The translations under genes were made by a program, and so were the position numbers. The notes under the pieces were generated by a model, which was given only the letters and a program-made list of their open reading frames with translations, searched no databases and was not told where the DNA came from. From Pseudomonadota bacterium (GTDB lineage Bacteria > Pseudomonadota > Alphaproteobacteria > Rhizobiales > Hyphomicrobiaceae), in the NCBI GenBank assembly GCA_021816505.1, contig JAKAXS010000082.1, positions 1 to 9,325 on the forward strand: 9,325 nt of DNA. Reading direction: 5' to 3'. This document shows positions 1-6,358 of this stretch, in pieces. Positions within the stretch are counted from its first letter, which is position 1, and each line of letters begins with the position of its first letter.

Positions 1-257
1 ATCAGGATGTCGACATCGCGCACGGCGGCCACCAGGGCATCACAACCCGCAGCCGTCGAAACGTCCGCGGCAACGCCCTGGACGTTCCGGCCGCCCGCTT
101 CGATCACGGCCGCGACGGCCTTGTCCACGGTGGCCTGCTTGCGGCCGTTGACGATGACGGATGCGCCGGAGGCCGCCAGCCCCTTGGCGATGGCGAGACC
201 GATCCCGGCCGTCGAGCCGGTGACCAATGCTGACTTGCCGGACAGATCGATCTTCAT
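1..257 (-). CDS. SDR family NAD(P)-dependent oxidoreductase, N-terminal part (cut by window edge)
   Basis: This gene encodes the first 85 residues of a classical short-chain dehydrogenase/reductase, a soluble enzyme that oxidises or reduces alcohols, ketones or acyl substrates using NAD(H) or NADP(H). The N-terminus reads MKIDLSGKSALVTGSTAGIG, so the glycine-rich cofactor motif TGxxxGIG lies at residues 13-20. It is followed by a second beta strand ending in NGR (residues 37-39), where an arginine often goes with NADP preference, and by an AADVS motif (63-67) that usually contacts the adenine ring. The start at 257 is well placed, with AAGGAG six bases upstream. The catalytic Ser-Tyr-Lys region lies outside the window, so substrate and exact subfamily cannot be judged. 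The gene diverges from the kinase gene that starts at 347. Membership in the SDR family is near certain; the reaction is unknown. Confidence 0.93.
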   Translation of the reverse strand, partial: MKIDLSGKSALVTGSTAGIGLAIAKGLAASGASVIVNGRKQATVDKAVAAVIEAGGRNVQGVAADVSTAAGCDALVAAVRDVDIL

Positions 258-263
258 CGCGCG

Positions 264-269
264 CTCCTT
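264..269 (-). promoter_or_regulatory. Ribosome binding site of the SDR gene
   Basis: The minus strand reads AAGGAG here, six bases before the ATG at 257. It is a near-perfect Shine-Dalgarno site and fixes the start of the dehydrogenase. Confidence 0.8.
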
Positions 270-319
270 GGATTTGTTCTACCCGGCCGCATATAGGGGC
301 AGCGCCCACCGCACGCCAA
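268..319. promoter_or_regulatory. Candidate overlapping divergent promoters between the SDR and kinase genes
   Basis: On the minus strand TTGGCG (319..314) is followed after 17 bases by CTATAT (296..291), close to the alphaproteobacterial housekeeping pattern CTTGAC-N17-CTATAT and well placed for the SDR gene. On the plus strand TTGGAT (268-273) is followed after 18 bases by TATAGG (292-297), a possible promoter for the kinase. The two -10 elements occupy the same bases, so the polymerases would compete. The matches were made by eye; the minus-strand one is the better. Confidence 0.4.
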
Positions 320-346
320 CCCCGCCCAGAGCATCCCGGATCAGCC

Positions 347-1171
347 ATGCAGCAACGCCCCGCATTCGACTTCTCACCCTACCTGCGGCGCTGGGATCTG
401 CAACCTGACGGCGCGCCTATCGTCACGCGCTGTTCCGACCTGCTGCCCGTTCGGCTGCGTGGCGCCCCCGCCATGCTCAAGATCGCGCACGAGGAGGAGG
501 AGCGGCTGGGTCACGTTCCCCTGCGCTATTGGGACGGCGATGGTGCGGCCTGCGTTCTTGCTCAGGAAGGCGATGCGCTCGTGCTGGAACGCGCTCAAGG
601 CGCGCGCTCGCTCGTCTCCATGGTCGAGGCCGGCGACGACGATGCGGCAACGCGCATCATCTGCTCCGTGGCGGCACGGTTGCATGCCCCGAGGCCCCGG
701 CCGCTGCCTGATCTCCTGCCTCTCGACCGCTGGTTCGAAGCGCTCGAGCCGGGTGCGGCGCGCCACGGTGGAATGCTGGTGCGCTGCGCCGGCGTGGCGC
801 GCGACCTGTTCGCCGATGCGCGCGAACCCGTCACGCTGCACGGCGACCTGCACCACGAGAATGTTCTCGACGCCGGACCAGAGCGTGGCTGGCTCGCCAT
901 CGATCCCAAACGCCTCCATGGCGAACGCGGCTACGACTTCGCCAACATCGTCTGCAATCCCGAGCGCAGCCTGGATATCGTCACGCGCCCGGGCCGCTTG
1001 CTGCGCCAGGTGGACGTGATTGCCGAAGCGGCCGAGCACGACCGGCGCCGTCTGCTGCAGTGGATCCTGGCCTACGCCGGATTGTCGGCCGCCTGGATTC
1101 TCGACGACGGCGACACGCCGCACCTGGAGTTTGCCGTCGCGGAGATGGCCGCGGCAGCGCTCGACGCCTAG
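347..1171 (+). CDS. Aminoglycoside phosphotransferase-like kinase, APH(6)/hydroxyurea-kinase family
   Basis: The product (274 residues) belongs to the aminoglycoside/hydroxyurea phosphotransferase family typified by streptomycin 6-kinase, which inactivates its substrate by ATP-dependent phosphorylation in the cytoplasm. Visible marks are MLKIA around Lys45 (likely the ATP-binding lysine), the catalytic loop HGDLHHENVL at 165-174 with Asp167 as the likely base, and the metal-binding segment GWLAIDPKRLHGER at 181-194 with Asp186; this spacing and the IDPK-GER wording are characteristic of the family. I chose the ATG at 347 because the longer frame from 227 adds 40 residues without family resemblance and would run over the divergent promoter region and into the SDR gene. 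The Shine-Dalgarno site is weak. The gene stands alone and has no mobile element beside it, so it is probably a resident chromosomal kinase; whether it confers streptomycin resistance cannot be told from sequence. Confidence 0.88.
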   Translation: MQQRPAFDFSPYLRRWDLQPDGAPIVTRCSDLLPVRLRGAPAMLKIAHEEEERLGHVPLRYWDGDGAACVLAQEGDALVLERAQGARSLVSMVEAGDDDAATRIICSVAARLHAPRPRPLPDLLPLDRWFEALEPGAARHGGMLVRCAGVARDLFADAREPVTLHGDLHHENVLDAGPERGWLAIDPKRLHGERGYDFANIVCNPERSLDIVTRPGRLLRQVDVIAEAAEHDRRRLLQWILAYAGLSAAWILDDGDTPHLEFAVAEMAAAALDA

Positions 1172-1188
1172 AGAGCTTTCGCCTCTAG
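1168..1188. terminator. Inverted repeat spanning both stop codons of the convergent genes
   Basis: CTAGAG (1168-1173) and CTCTAG (1183-1188) form a perfect 6-bp stem around a 9-base loop. Each arm contains one gene's TAG stop codon. It could act as a short bidirectional terminator, but no T-tract follows on either strand, so the role is only suggested by position. Confidence 0.3.
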
Positions 1189-2015
1189 CCGAACAGGCTG
1201 AAGCTGAAGCGGATCACCACAACGGCAAGGAAGGCCGCGAATGCCAGCTCCAGCTGCCGCCGCGTGAAGGCATGGGCCACACGCACGCCGAGCGGTGCCG
1301 TCAACAGGCTGGCGGGAATGATCAGCGCGATGGCCAGCAGACTGACATAGCCAAGCGAGTAGGGCGGCAGCAGCGGGGAATTCCACCCGGCCCAGATGAA
1401 TCCGATCGTTCCCGGGATGGCGATCAACGGCCCGAAGCCGGACGACGTCGCCACCGACGGCAGGATCGGCCGGCCGTACAGCATCAGCAACGTCGTCATG
1501 AACGCGCCGCCACCGATGCTCATCAGCGCCGAGAAGAAGCCGATCACCGTGGCCGCGACCTCCACGAGCTTGCTCTTGGGCAGTCCGTCGCCGAGACGCC
1601 AGTCCTCGCGCCCGAACAGCATCTTCAGCATCAGGATACCGCCACAGAACACCCAGATGCCCTGCAGCACCTGACTGCTGGCGCCCTTGGCCACCAGCAC
1701 GCCCGCGACGACGCCACCGATGACCCACGGCCCGAGCCGCCAGATCACGCTCGTATCCACCGCGCCGCGCGCGTAGTGATGCGAGAACGACCGCAGCGTC
1801 GTCGGCGCGATCACGCCGAGCACCGTTCCGAGCGTCAGCTGCATGCGTATCGTCTCATCCACGCCCAGCAGTGTGAACACCTCGTAGAGCACGGGAACGA
1901 GAATCGCGCCGCCGCCAATGCCGAGCAGGCCGGCGAGGAAGCCTGTCGTCGCGCCGCCCGCGATCAACGCCAGCGCCATGAGCGCCAGCGCGCCGTTCGA
2001 AAAATGTCCATCCAT
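1185..2015 (-). CDS. TauE/SafE family inner-membrane permease
   Basis: The product (276 residues, usual for the family) is a polytopic membrane protein of the TauE/SafE family, whose members are proposed exporters or importers of sulfite, sulfoacetate and other small anions. The family's internal duplication is visible: GFLAGLLGIGGGAILVP at 25-41 recurs as GFFSALMSIGGGAFMTTLL at 159-177. About eight hydrophobic segments can be seen (roughly 8-28, 31-50, 60-72, 93-110, 116-133, 151-180, 193-210 and 222-245, with a last one at 254-272). The segment ATSSGFGPLIAIPGTIGFIW (189-208) is also typical. No in-frame start lies upstream of 2015 and the Shine-Dalgarno site is poor, which fits translation coupled to the preceding dusA 44 bp away. 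No sulfur-metabolism gene is adjacent, so the substrate is unknown. The gene converges on the kinase gene with 13 bp between them. Confidence 0.9.
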   Translation of the reverse strand: MDGHFSNGALALMALALIAGGATTGFLAGLLGIGGGAILVPVLYEVFTLLGVDETIRMQLTLGTVLGVIAPTTLRSFSHHYARGAVDTSVIWRLGPWVIGGVVAGVLVAKGASSQVLQGIWVFCGGILMLKMLFGREDWRLGDGLPKSKLVEVAATVIGFFSALMSIGGGAFMTTLLMLYGRPILPSVATSSGFGPLIAIPGTIGFIWAGWNSPLLPPYSLGYVSLLAIALIIPASLLTAPLGVRVAHAFTRRQLELAFAAFLAVVVIRFSFSLFG

Positions 2016-2059
2016 GCGCGGGAGTCCATTCCAGGCTGAGCGGCGGCGATCAGAAACGT

Positions 2060-3058
2060 TTAGGCCGCCGCCTCGCGCGCCTCGCCGCGTCGCGCAACGA
2101 GGGCCAGGGCTTCGGTTAGCACGTCCGCGCCCGCTCCGGCCAGCGGTGCCTGTTCGCTGAGGTGGCGCCGGAACTGCCGCCCGCGCGGCTGCCCGTGATA
2201 AAGCCCCAGCACATGGCGTGTGATGTGTGACAGCTTGCCACCGCCTGCAACATACGCCTCCACGCAGGGCAGCAGCGACTGAATGGCCGCTTCACGTGTG
2301 ATCGCCTGCACGTCGTCGCCGAAGATCAAGCGATCGACATCCGCCAGCACGTACGGCGTTTGATACGCGGCCCGGCCCATCATCACGCCGTCGACATGAC
2401 CGAGGTGCAGCTGCGCCTGCTCGATCGTCTCCACGCCGCCGTTGATGACGATGGTCAGGTCGTCGCGCGCCGCCTTCAGCCGGTAGACGCGGGCGTAGTC
2501 GAGCGGCGGGATCTCGCGATTCTCCTTCGGGCTCAATCCCGACAGCCACGCCTTGCGCGCATGCACGACGAACGTGGTGCAGCCCGCGTCCGCAACCGTC
2601 GCGATGAAACGCGCCAGATCCGCCTCGCTATCCTGATCGTCGATGCCGATGCGGCACTTCACGGTGACCGGAACCGCCACGGCATCCCGCATCGCCTTGA
2701 CGCAGGCGGCGACGAGCTCCGGCTCCGCCATCAGGCACGCGCCGAACCGGCCTTCCTGCACGCGATCCGACGGACAGCCGACGTTGAGATTGATCTCGCG
2801 ATAGCCCCACGCCTCGCCGATCGCGGCCGACTGCGCCAGCTTCGCGGCATCCGACCCGCCCAGCTGCAGCGCCACGGGCTGCTCGGCCTCATCGAACCCG
2901 ATCAACCGCTTCCGGTCGCCATGGATGACGGCGTCCGCGGTCACCATCTCGGTATAGAGCAGAGCGCGACGCGTCAGCTGTCGATGGAAGAACCGGCAGT
3001 GCCGGTCCGTCCAATCCATCATCGGCGCGACGCTGAATCTGTGTGACGGGAGGTGCAT
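2060..3058 (-). CDS. dusA: tRNA-dihydrouridine(20/20a) synthase DusA
   Basis: DusA is an FMN-dependent, NADPH-using enzyme that reduces uridine 20 (and 20a) in the D-loop of tRNA to dihydrouridine. The 332-residue product opens with MHLPSHRFSVAPMMDWTDRH, the usual DusA N-terminus including the APMMDWTDRHCR block at 11-22. The catalytic cysteine is Cys95 in NLNVGCPSDRVQ (90-101), and GRFGACLM follows. Later come the basic FMN/tRNA region (VKCRIGIDD, then HARKAWLSGLSPKENR), INGGVE and GRAAYQTPY, all expected for FMN binding. The frame is open up to 3199, but those 47 extra residues resemble nothing in the family and cross the divergent promoter region, so I start at 3058. The TauE/SafE gene follows on the same strand, probably in the same transcript, and the ABC-F gene diverges. 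The paralogue-specific HLPSHRF start and the PSDRVQ-GACLM pattern favour DusA over DusB or DusC. Confidence 0.95.
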   Translation of the reverse strand: MHLPSHRFSVAPMMDWTDRHCRFFHRQLTRRALLYTEMVTADAVIHGDRKRLIGFDEAEQPVALQLGGSDAAKLAQSAAIGEAWGYREINLNVGCPSDRVQEGRFGACLMAEPELVAACVKAMRDAVAVPVTVKCRIGIDDQDSEADLARFIATVADAGCTTFVVHARKAWLSGLSPKENREIPPLDYARVYRLKAARDDLTIVINGGVETIEQAQLHLGHVDGVMMGRAAYQTPYVLADVDRLIFGDDVQAITREAAIQSLLPCVEAYVAGGGKLSHITRHVLGLYHGQPRGRQFRRHLSEQAPLAGAGADVLTEALALVARRGEAREAAA

Positions 3059-3065
3059 CTTCGCA

Positions 3066-3116
3066 TTTATAGGCTGCTTTGAGTGCTGCAATACTGGATT
3101 GCATCTTTCATAGCAA
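3066..3116 (-). promoter_or_regulatory. Candidate dusA promoter region
   Basis: Two readings are possible on the minus strand. TTGCTA (3116..3111) and TATTGC (3093..3088), separated by 17 bases, would give a leader of roughly 25 bases. Alternatively TATAAA (3071..3066) ends only seven bases before the ATG and would produce a leaderless or nearly leaderless message; it has no good -35 partner. The ATG lacks a clear Shine-Dalgarno site, which fits the second reading. Confidence 0.35.
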
Positions 3117-3130
3117 ACGCGAGCGACGAC

Positions 3131-3165
3131 TTGACCCTTCCGTGTATCGGCGGCTTGCCGTAAAG
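3131..3165 (+). promoter_or_regulatory. Weak candidate promoter of the ABC-F gene
   Basis: CTTGACC (3130-3136) is a good -35-like element in the 139-bp divergent gap. The bases 16-18 further on (around GCTTGCC) match a -10 poorly; TAAAGG lies a little further downstream at too long a spacing. Offered only as the best plus-strand candidate. Confidence 0.22.
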
Positions 3166-3197
3166 GCTCCCGAAACGGTCCAGGGCGCGCGCGGCAC

Positions 3198-4856
3198 ATG
3201 ATTCATCTCGACAATATCAGCAAGCAGAACGGTCATCAGATCCTCTTCATCGAGGCCTCGGCGGCGCTCTTCAAGGGTGAGAAGGCGGGCCTCGTCGGGC
3301 CGAACGGTGCGGGCAAGACCACGCTGTTCCGGTTGCTCACGGGGCGGGAGGAGGCCGATGAGGGGCAGGTGTCCGTCGAGCGCGGCGTGACGATCGGCTA
3401 TTTCAGCCAGGACGTCGGCGATATGCGGGGCCGCAGCGCGGTCGCCGAAGTGATGGACGGCGCCGGGCCGGTCAGTGCTATCTCCGCTGAACTGGCCGAA
3501 CTCGAGGCGGCCATGGCCGATCCGGAAAAAGCCGACGAGATGGATGACATCATCGAACGCTACGGCGAAGTGCAGGGCCGCTTCGAGGAACTCGGCGGAT
3601 ACGCCTTGGACGGCCGGGCGCGGGAAGTTCTCGCCGGCTTGAGCTTCAGCCAGGAAATGATGGACGGCGACGTCGGCGCGCTGTCGGGCGGCTGGAAGAT
3701 GCGTGTCGCGCTGGCGCGCATCCTGCTGATGCGCCCGGACGTCATGCTGCTGGACGAACCGAGCAACCATCTCGACCTGGAAAGCCTGATCTGGCTGGAG
3801 CAGTTCCTGAAGGACTACGAGGGCGCGTTGATGATGACCTCCCACGACCGGGAGTTCATGAACCGCATCGTCACGAAGATCGTCGAGATCGACGGCGGGA
3901 CGCTGACCACCTACTCCGGCGACTACGAATTCTACGAGCAGCAGCGCGTCTTGAACGAGAAGCAGCAGCAAGCCCAGTTCGATCGCCAGCAGGCGATGAT
4001 GGCCAAGGAGATCAAGTTCATCGAGCGCTTCAAGGCGCGGGCCTCGCACGCGGCGCAAGTGCAAAGCCGCGTGAAGCAGCTGGAGAAAATCGACAAGGTC
4101 GAAGCGCCCAAGCGGCGCCAGTCGGTCGCCTTCGAATTCGCGCCCGCGCCACGCTCGGGCGAAGACGTCGCCACCCTCAAGCAGGTGCACAAGAGCTACG
4201 GAAGCCTGCAGATCTACGATGGGCTGGACTTCCAGGTGCGCCGCCGGGAGCGGTGGTGCGTGATGGGCGTGAACGGCGCCGGAAAATCGACGCTTCTGAA
4301 ACTCGTGGCAGGGGCGACGACGCCGGACGACGGCACCGTCGCGCTGGGTGCCAGCGTGAAGATGGGATACTTCGCGCAGCACGCGATGGACCAGCTGGAC
4401 GGCGAGGACACGGTGTTCCAATCGCTGGAGCACTCGTTCCCGCAGGCGGGAATAGGCTCGCTGCGCGCGCTGGCGGGATGCTTCGGCTTCTCGGGCGATG
4501 ACGTGGAAAAACGTTGCCGCGTGCTCTCCGGTGGCGAGAAGGCACGCCTGGTCATGGCGAAGATGCTCTACAATCCGCCGAACTTTCTCGTGCTGGACGA
4601 ACCGACGAACCACCTCGACCTGATGACCAAGGAAATGCTCATCAAGGCGTTGGCCGAGTACGAAGGCGCCATGCTGTTCGTCTCGCATGATCGCCACTTT
4701 CTGGCAGCCCTCTCCAACCGCGTGCTGGAACTGACGCCCGACGGCGTTCACGCCTACGGTGGCGGTTACACTGAGTATGTGGAGCGCACGGGACAGGAAG
4801 CGCCGCTTCTGCATCCGAGAAATATGCAGGCATCTCAAGTGCGTGCGGCTTCATAA
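3198..4856 (+). CDS. ABC-F family ATP-binding protein (tandem ABC ATPase, ribosome-associated type)
   Basis: ABC-F proteins carry two ABC ATPase domains on one chain without membrane segments; characterised members bind the ribosomal E site and relieve stalls or protect from antibiotics. This 552-residue protein shows domain 1 with Walker A GPNGAGKT (34-41), signature LSGGW (162-166), Walker B with DEPSNHLDL (186-194) and switch TSHD (214-217). A charged, Gln/Lys/Arg-rich linker (about 245-310) matches the P-site tRNA interaction motif region. Domain 2 has GVNGAGKS (357-364), LSGGE (443-447), DEPTNHLDL (467-475) and SHD (496-498). Both catalytic glutamates are present, so it should be active. 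It lacks the EttA-type N-terminus and the long basic C-terminal coiled coil of Uup, and looks like the common proteobacterial housekeeping lineage rather than a drug-specific resistance protein. The ATG at 3198 matches the family N-terminus but has only a weak Shine-Dalgarno site. It is often mislabelled as a transporter subunit. Confidence 0.93.
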   Translation: MIHLDNISKQNGHQILFIEASAALFKGEKAGLVGPNGAGKTTLFRLLTGREEADEGQVSVERGVTIGYFSQDVGDMRGRSAVAEVMDGAGPVSAISAELAELEAAMADPEKADEMDDIIERYGEVQGRFEELGGYALDGRAREVLAGLSFSQEMMDGDVGALSGGWKMRVALARILLMRPDVMLLDEPSNHLDLESLIWLEQFLKDYEGALMMTSHDREFMNRIVTKIVEIDGGTLTTYSGDYEFYEQQRVLNEKQQQAQFDRQQAMMAKEIKFIERFKARASHAAQVQSRVKQLEKIDKVEAPKRRQSVAFEFAPAPRSGEDVATLKQVHKSYGSLQIYDGLDFQVRRRERWCVMGVNGAGKSTLLKLVAGATTPDDGTVALGASVKMGYFAQHAMDQLDGEDTVFQSLEHSFPQAGIGSLRALAGCFGFSGDDVEKRCRVLSGGEKARLVMAKMLYNPPNFLVLDEPTNHLDLMTKEMLIKALAEYEGAMLFVSHDRHFLAALSNRVLELTPDGVHAYGGGYTEYVERTGQEAPLLHPRNMQASQVRAAS

Positions 4857-4934
4857 CGTTTTTTGCCTCACGCGTGTCGATCCGCGGTGCTCTCCTTCGT
4901 CGTCTGGGTATCGAGCCACTCAGGACTGCAAAAC

Positions 4935-4941
4935 GAGGAGA
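4935..4941 (+). promoter_or_regulatory. Ribosome binding site of the VOC gene
   Basis: GAGGAGA lies seven bases before the ATG at 4949. It decides the start against the longer open frame from 4874, which would add 25 residues. Confidence 0.8.
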
Positions 4942-4948
4942 GACCGCC

Positions 4949-5407
4949 ATGGCCAAGGCTGCCAACGCCAAGAAGAAGCCCGCTGCCAAGTCTGCCGAGC
5001 CGGAACCCGTGTCCGTCCCCAAGATCGAAGTGAAGGGCGGCGTCATTCCATACTTGTCGCTCAGCAACGCCTCCAAGGCCGCTGATTTCTATGCCAAGGC
5101 CTTCGGCGCGGAGGAGAAGTTCCGCTATCCCGTCGACGAGCAGGGCCGGACCATGCACATTCATCTCTACATCAACGGCACGTCCGTGATGCTGAGCGAT
5201 GTCTTTCCCGAATACGGCCATCCGCTCGAAAAGCCGCAAGCCTTCTCGCTGCACATGATGGTGACGGGCATCGACGAGACGTTCCAGCGCGCCGTCGACG
5301 CCGGGTGCGAGGTTGTCCTGCCGGTGCAGAAAATGTTCTGGGGCGACCGCTACGGCCAGGTGCGCGATCCCTTCGGCGTGCTGTGGGCGATGGGCGAGCC
5401 GGACTGA
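4949..5407 (+). CDS. VOC (glyoxalase/bleomycin-resistance fold) family protein, PhnB-like
   Basis: The 152-residue product has a single vicinal-oxygen-chelate domain of the PhnB-like type. Such proteins bind a metal and act as small dioxygenase-, lyase- or resistance-type proteins, often uncharacterised. Residues 31-150 form the domain: GVIPYLSLSNASKAADFYAKAFGAEE is the paired beta-alpha start, HIHLYINGTSVMLSD (70-84) and FSLHMMV (99-105) supply candidate metal ligands such as His72 and His102, and FWGDRYGQVRDPFGVLWAM (130-148) is the hallmark closing segment of the PhnB-like branch. The first 28 residues are a disordered Ala/Lys/Pro-rich tail not needed for the fold. The start at 4949 is set by GAGGAGA seven bases upstream. 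The DUF899 gene follows 45 bp later on the same strand, probably co-transcribed. The substrate cannot be named from sequence. Confidence 0.88.
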   Translation: MAKAANAKKKPAAKSAEPEPVSVPKIEVKGGVIPYLSLSNASKAADFYAKAFGAEEKFRYPVDEQGRTMHIHLYINGTSVMLSDVFPEYGHPLEKPQAFSLHMMVTGIDETFQRAVDAGCEVVLPVQKMFWGDRYGQVRDPFGVLWAMGEPD

Positions 5408-5440
5408 GCCGAGGCACGCAAGCCAACCCCGGAAGGCACA

Positions 5441-5445
5441 GGGAG
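5441..5445 (+). promoter_or_regulatory. Ribosome binding site of the DUF899 gene
   Basis: GGGAG lies seven bases before the ATG at 5453. A TTG at 5447 in the same frame is too close to this site to be used, so the ATG is preferred. Confidence 0.65.
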
Positions 5446-5452
5446 ATTGCTC

Positions 5453-6178
5453 ATGAACTGGAAATATACGACCGCCCCGCCGCACACCGTCGCCACGCGT
5501 GACGACTGGCTGAAACAGCGCGAGGCGCTGCTCGTGCGCGAGCGGGAGCTGACGCACGCGCGCGACGCGATCGCCGAGGCGCGGCGCAATCTGCCGTGGG
5601 TCAAGGTCGAGCAGGCGTACGTGTTCGACACACCGCAGGGCGAGCGCACGCTGTCGGATCTGTTCGAAGGCCGTAGCCAGCTCGCCGTCTATCACTTCAT
5701 GCTGGCGTCGGACGCGCAGAACCCTTGCGGCGGATGCTCGTTCATCGCCGACCACGTCGATGCGGCACGCCAGCACTTTGAACATGCCGACCTGTCGTTC
5801 GTCGCCATCTCGCGCGCCAATCTCGACAAGATCGAGCAGGTGCGGCGCCGCATGGGCTGGACGTTCCCGTGGGCGTCATCGCATCGCAACGAGTTCAACT
5901 ACGACTTCGGCGTCTCGTTCGACGGCCGGCCCAGACAGACCTACAACTACGAGCCGACCGACATGCGTGGCGATGCCCATGGCACGAGCATTTTTGCCAA
6001 GGACGACTCCGGCGATGTGTTCCACACCTACTCGACATACGCCCGCGGCGACGAGGCGGTGATCGGCGCATTCCACTGGCTCGATCTGACGCCCAAGGGC
6101 CGAAACGAGACGGGCACGATGAGCTGGCTCAAGCGGCACGATGAATACGAAAAGCCGTCCACGCGCCGCTCGGCCTGA
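5453..6178 (+). CDS. DUF899 family thioredoxin-like protein
   Basis: The 241-residue product belongs to the DUF899 family of soluble thioredoxin-fold proteins of unknown function, common in high-GC soil and plant-associated bacteria. Marks are the N-terminal block with WLKQREALLVREREL and the helix following (19-45), LPWVKVEQAYVFDTPQGERTLSDLF (47-71), which reads like the first strand region of a peroxiredoxin/thioredoxin fold, and NPCGGCSFIADH (90-101) holding a CxxC pair, Cys92 and Cys95, at the redox-active position. The conserved later segments MGWTFPWASS (134-143) and VFHTYSTYARG (189-199) also fit. The redox pair suggests a thiol reductase or peroxidase role, but that is inference. The ATG at 5453 has GGGAG seven bases upstream. 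It follows the VOC gene in a likely two-gene unit; a 10-bp inverted repeat spans its stop codon. Confidence 0.88.
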   Translation: MNWKYTTAPPHTVATRDDWLKQREALLVRERELTHARDAIAEARRNLPWVKVEQAYVFDTPQGERTLSDLFEGRSQLAVYHFMLASDAQNPCGGCSFIADHVDAARQHFEHADLSFVAISRANLDKIEQVRRRMGWTFPWASSHRNEFNYDFGVSFDGRPRQTYNYEPTDMRGDAHGTSIFAKDDSGDVFHTYSTYARGDEAVIGAFHWLDLTPKGRNETGTMSWLKRHDEYEKPSTRRSA

Positions 6179-6198
6179 CGCAACGGGAGGACGGCTTT
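6151..6198 (+). terminator. 10-bp inverted repeat across the end of the DUF899 gene
   Basis: AAAGCCGTCC (6151-6160) and GGACGGCTTT (6189-6198) are perfect inverted copies around a 28-base GC-rich loop. The right arm ends in TTT, then CC. The stem surrounds the TGA stop at 6176-6178 and would fold only once the ribosome clears it. A weak terminator or a 3'-end stabilising structure is plausible; the long loop and short T-run argue against a strong intrinsic terminator. Confidence 0.4.
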
Positions 6199-6358
6199 CC
6201 GGTCACCCACCCGGGTAGGACGATACGGACGGCGCCACGGCATTGCCGCGCGTCGTCCGACCACGTACGCTCCCCACACAAATACGAACTCAGCCGTCGT
6301 GCCACGGGCTGTCCCGCCCTGCGGCCCCGCGAGCAATGGGTCGACAAGGGGAACGCAC
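6179..6358. other. 180-bp intergenic region before the CoA-transferase gene
   Basis: No gene is seen. It holds the right arm of the 10-bp repeat noted above and a second, weaker inverted repeat, GGACGA (6218-6223) with TCGTCC (6253-6258), which encloses a small CGGC-ATT-GCCG hairpin at 6238-6248. TTGCCG (6244-6249) followed after 17 bases by TACGCT (6267-6272) is a poor promoter match. The region probably carries the promoter of the CoA-transferase gene, but I cannot fix it. Confidence 0.4.
6346..6352 (+). promoter_or_regulatory. Ribosome binding site of the CoA-transferase gene
   Basis: AAGGGGA lies six bases before ATG 6359 and nine before ATG 6362, two adjacent in-frame methionine codons. 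It excludes the GTG at 6299 that opens a longer frame. Confidence 0.7.

Noticed and set aside
374..1123. A 249-codon minus-strand frame opposite the kinase gene
   Set aside because: Antisense shadow; the plus strand contains the kinase catalytic motifs.
1020..2039. A 339-codon plus-strand frame over the kinase end and the TauE/SafE gene
   Set aside because: The product is a low-complexity Arg/His/Gln/Glu-rich string; the minus strand carries a clear membrane protein with an internal duplication.
3108..4838. A 576-codon open frame on the minus strand opposite the ABC-F gene
   Set aside because: It is the reverse shadow of a well-recognised ABC-F gene in GC-rich DNA. Its translation is rich in His, Leu, Arg and Val without any domain, as expected from antisense of acidic and Lys-rich codons.
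4857..4948. Run of six T at 4859-4864 just after the ABC-F stop, considered as an intrinsic terminator
   Set aside because: No convincing GC-rich stem precedes the T-run. The only nearby pairing (GCGTG with CACGC) places the T-run inside the loop.
4868..5785. A 305-codon minus-strand frame across the VOC and DUF899 genes
   Set aside because: It covers two recognised genes and the gap between them, and has no ribosome binding site or known domain.
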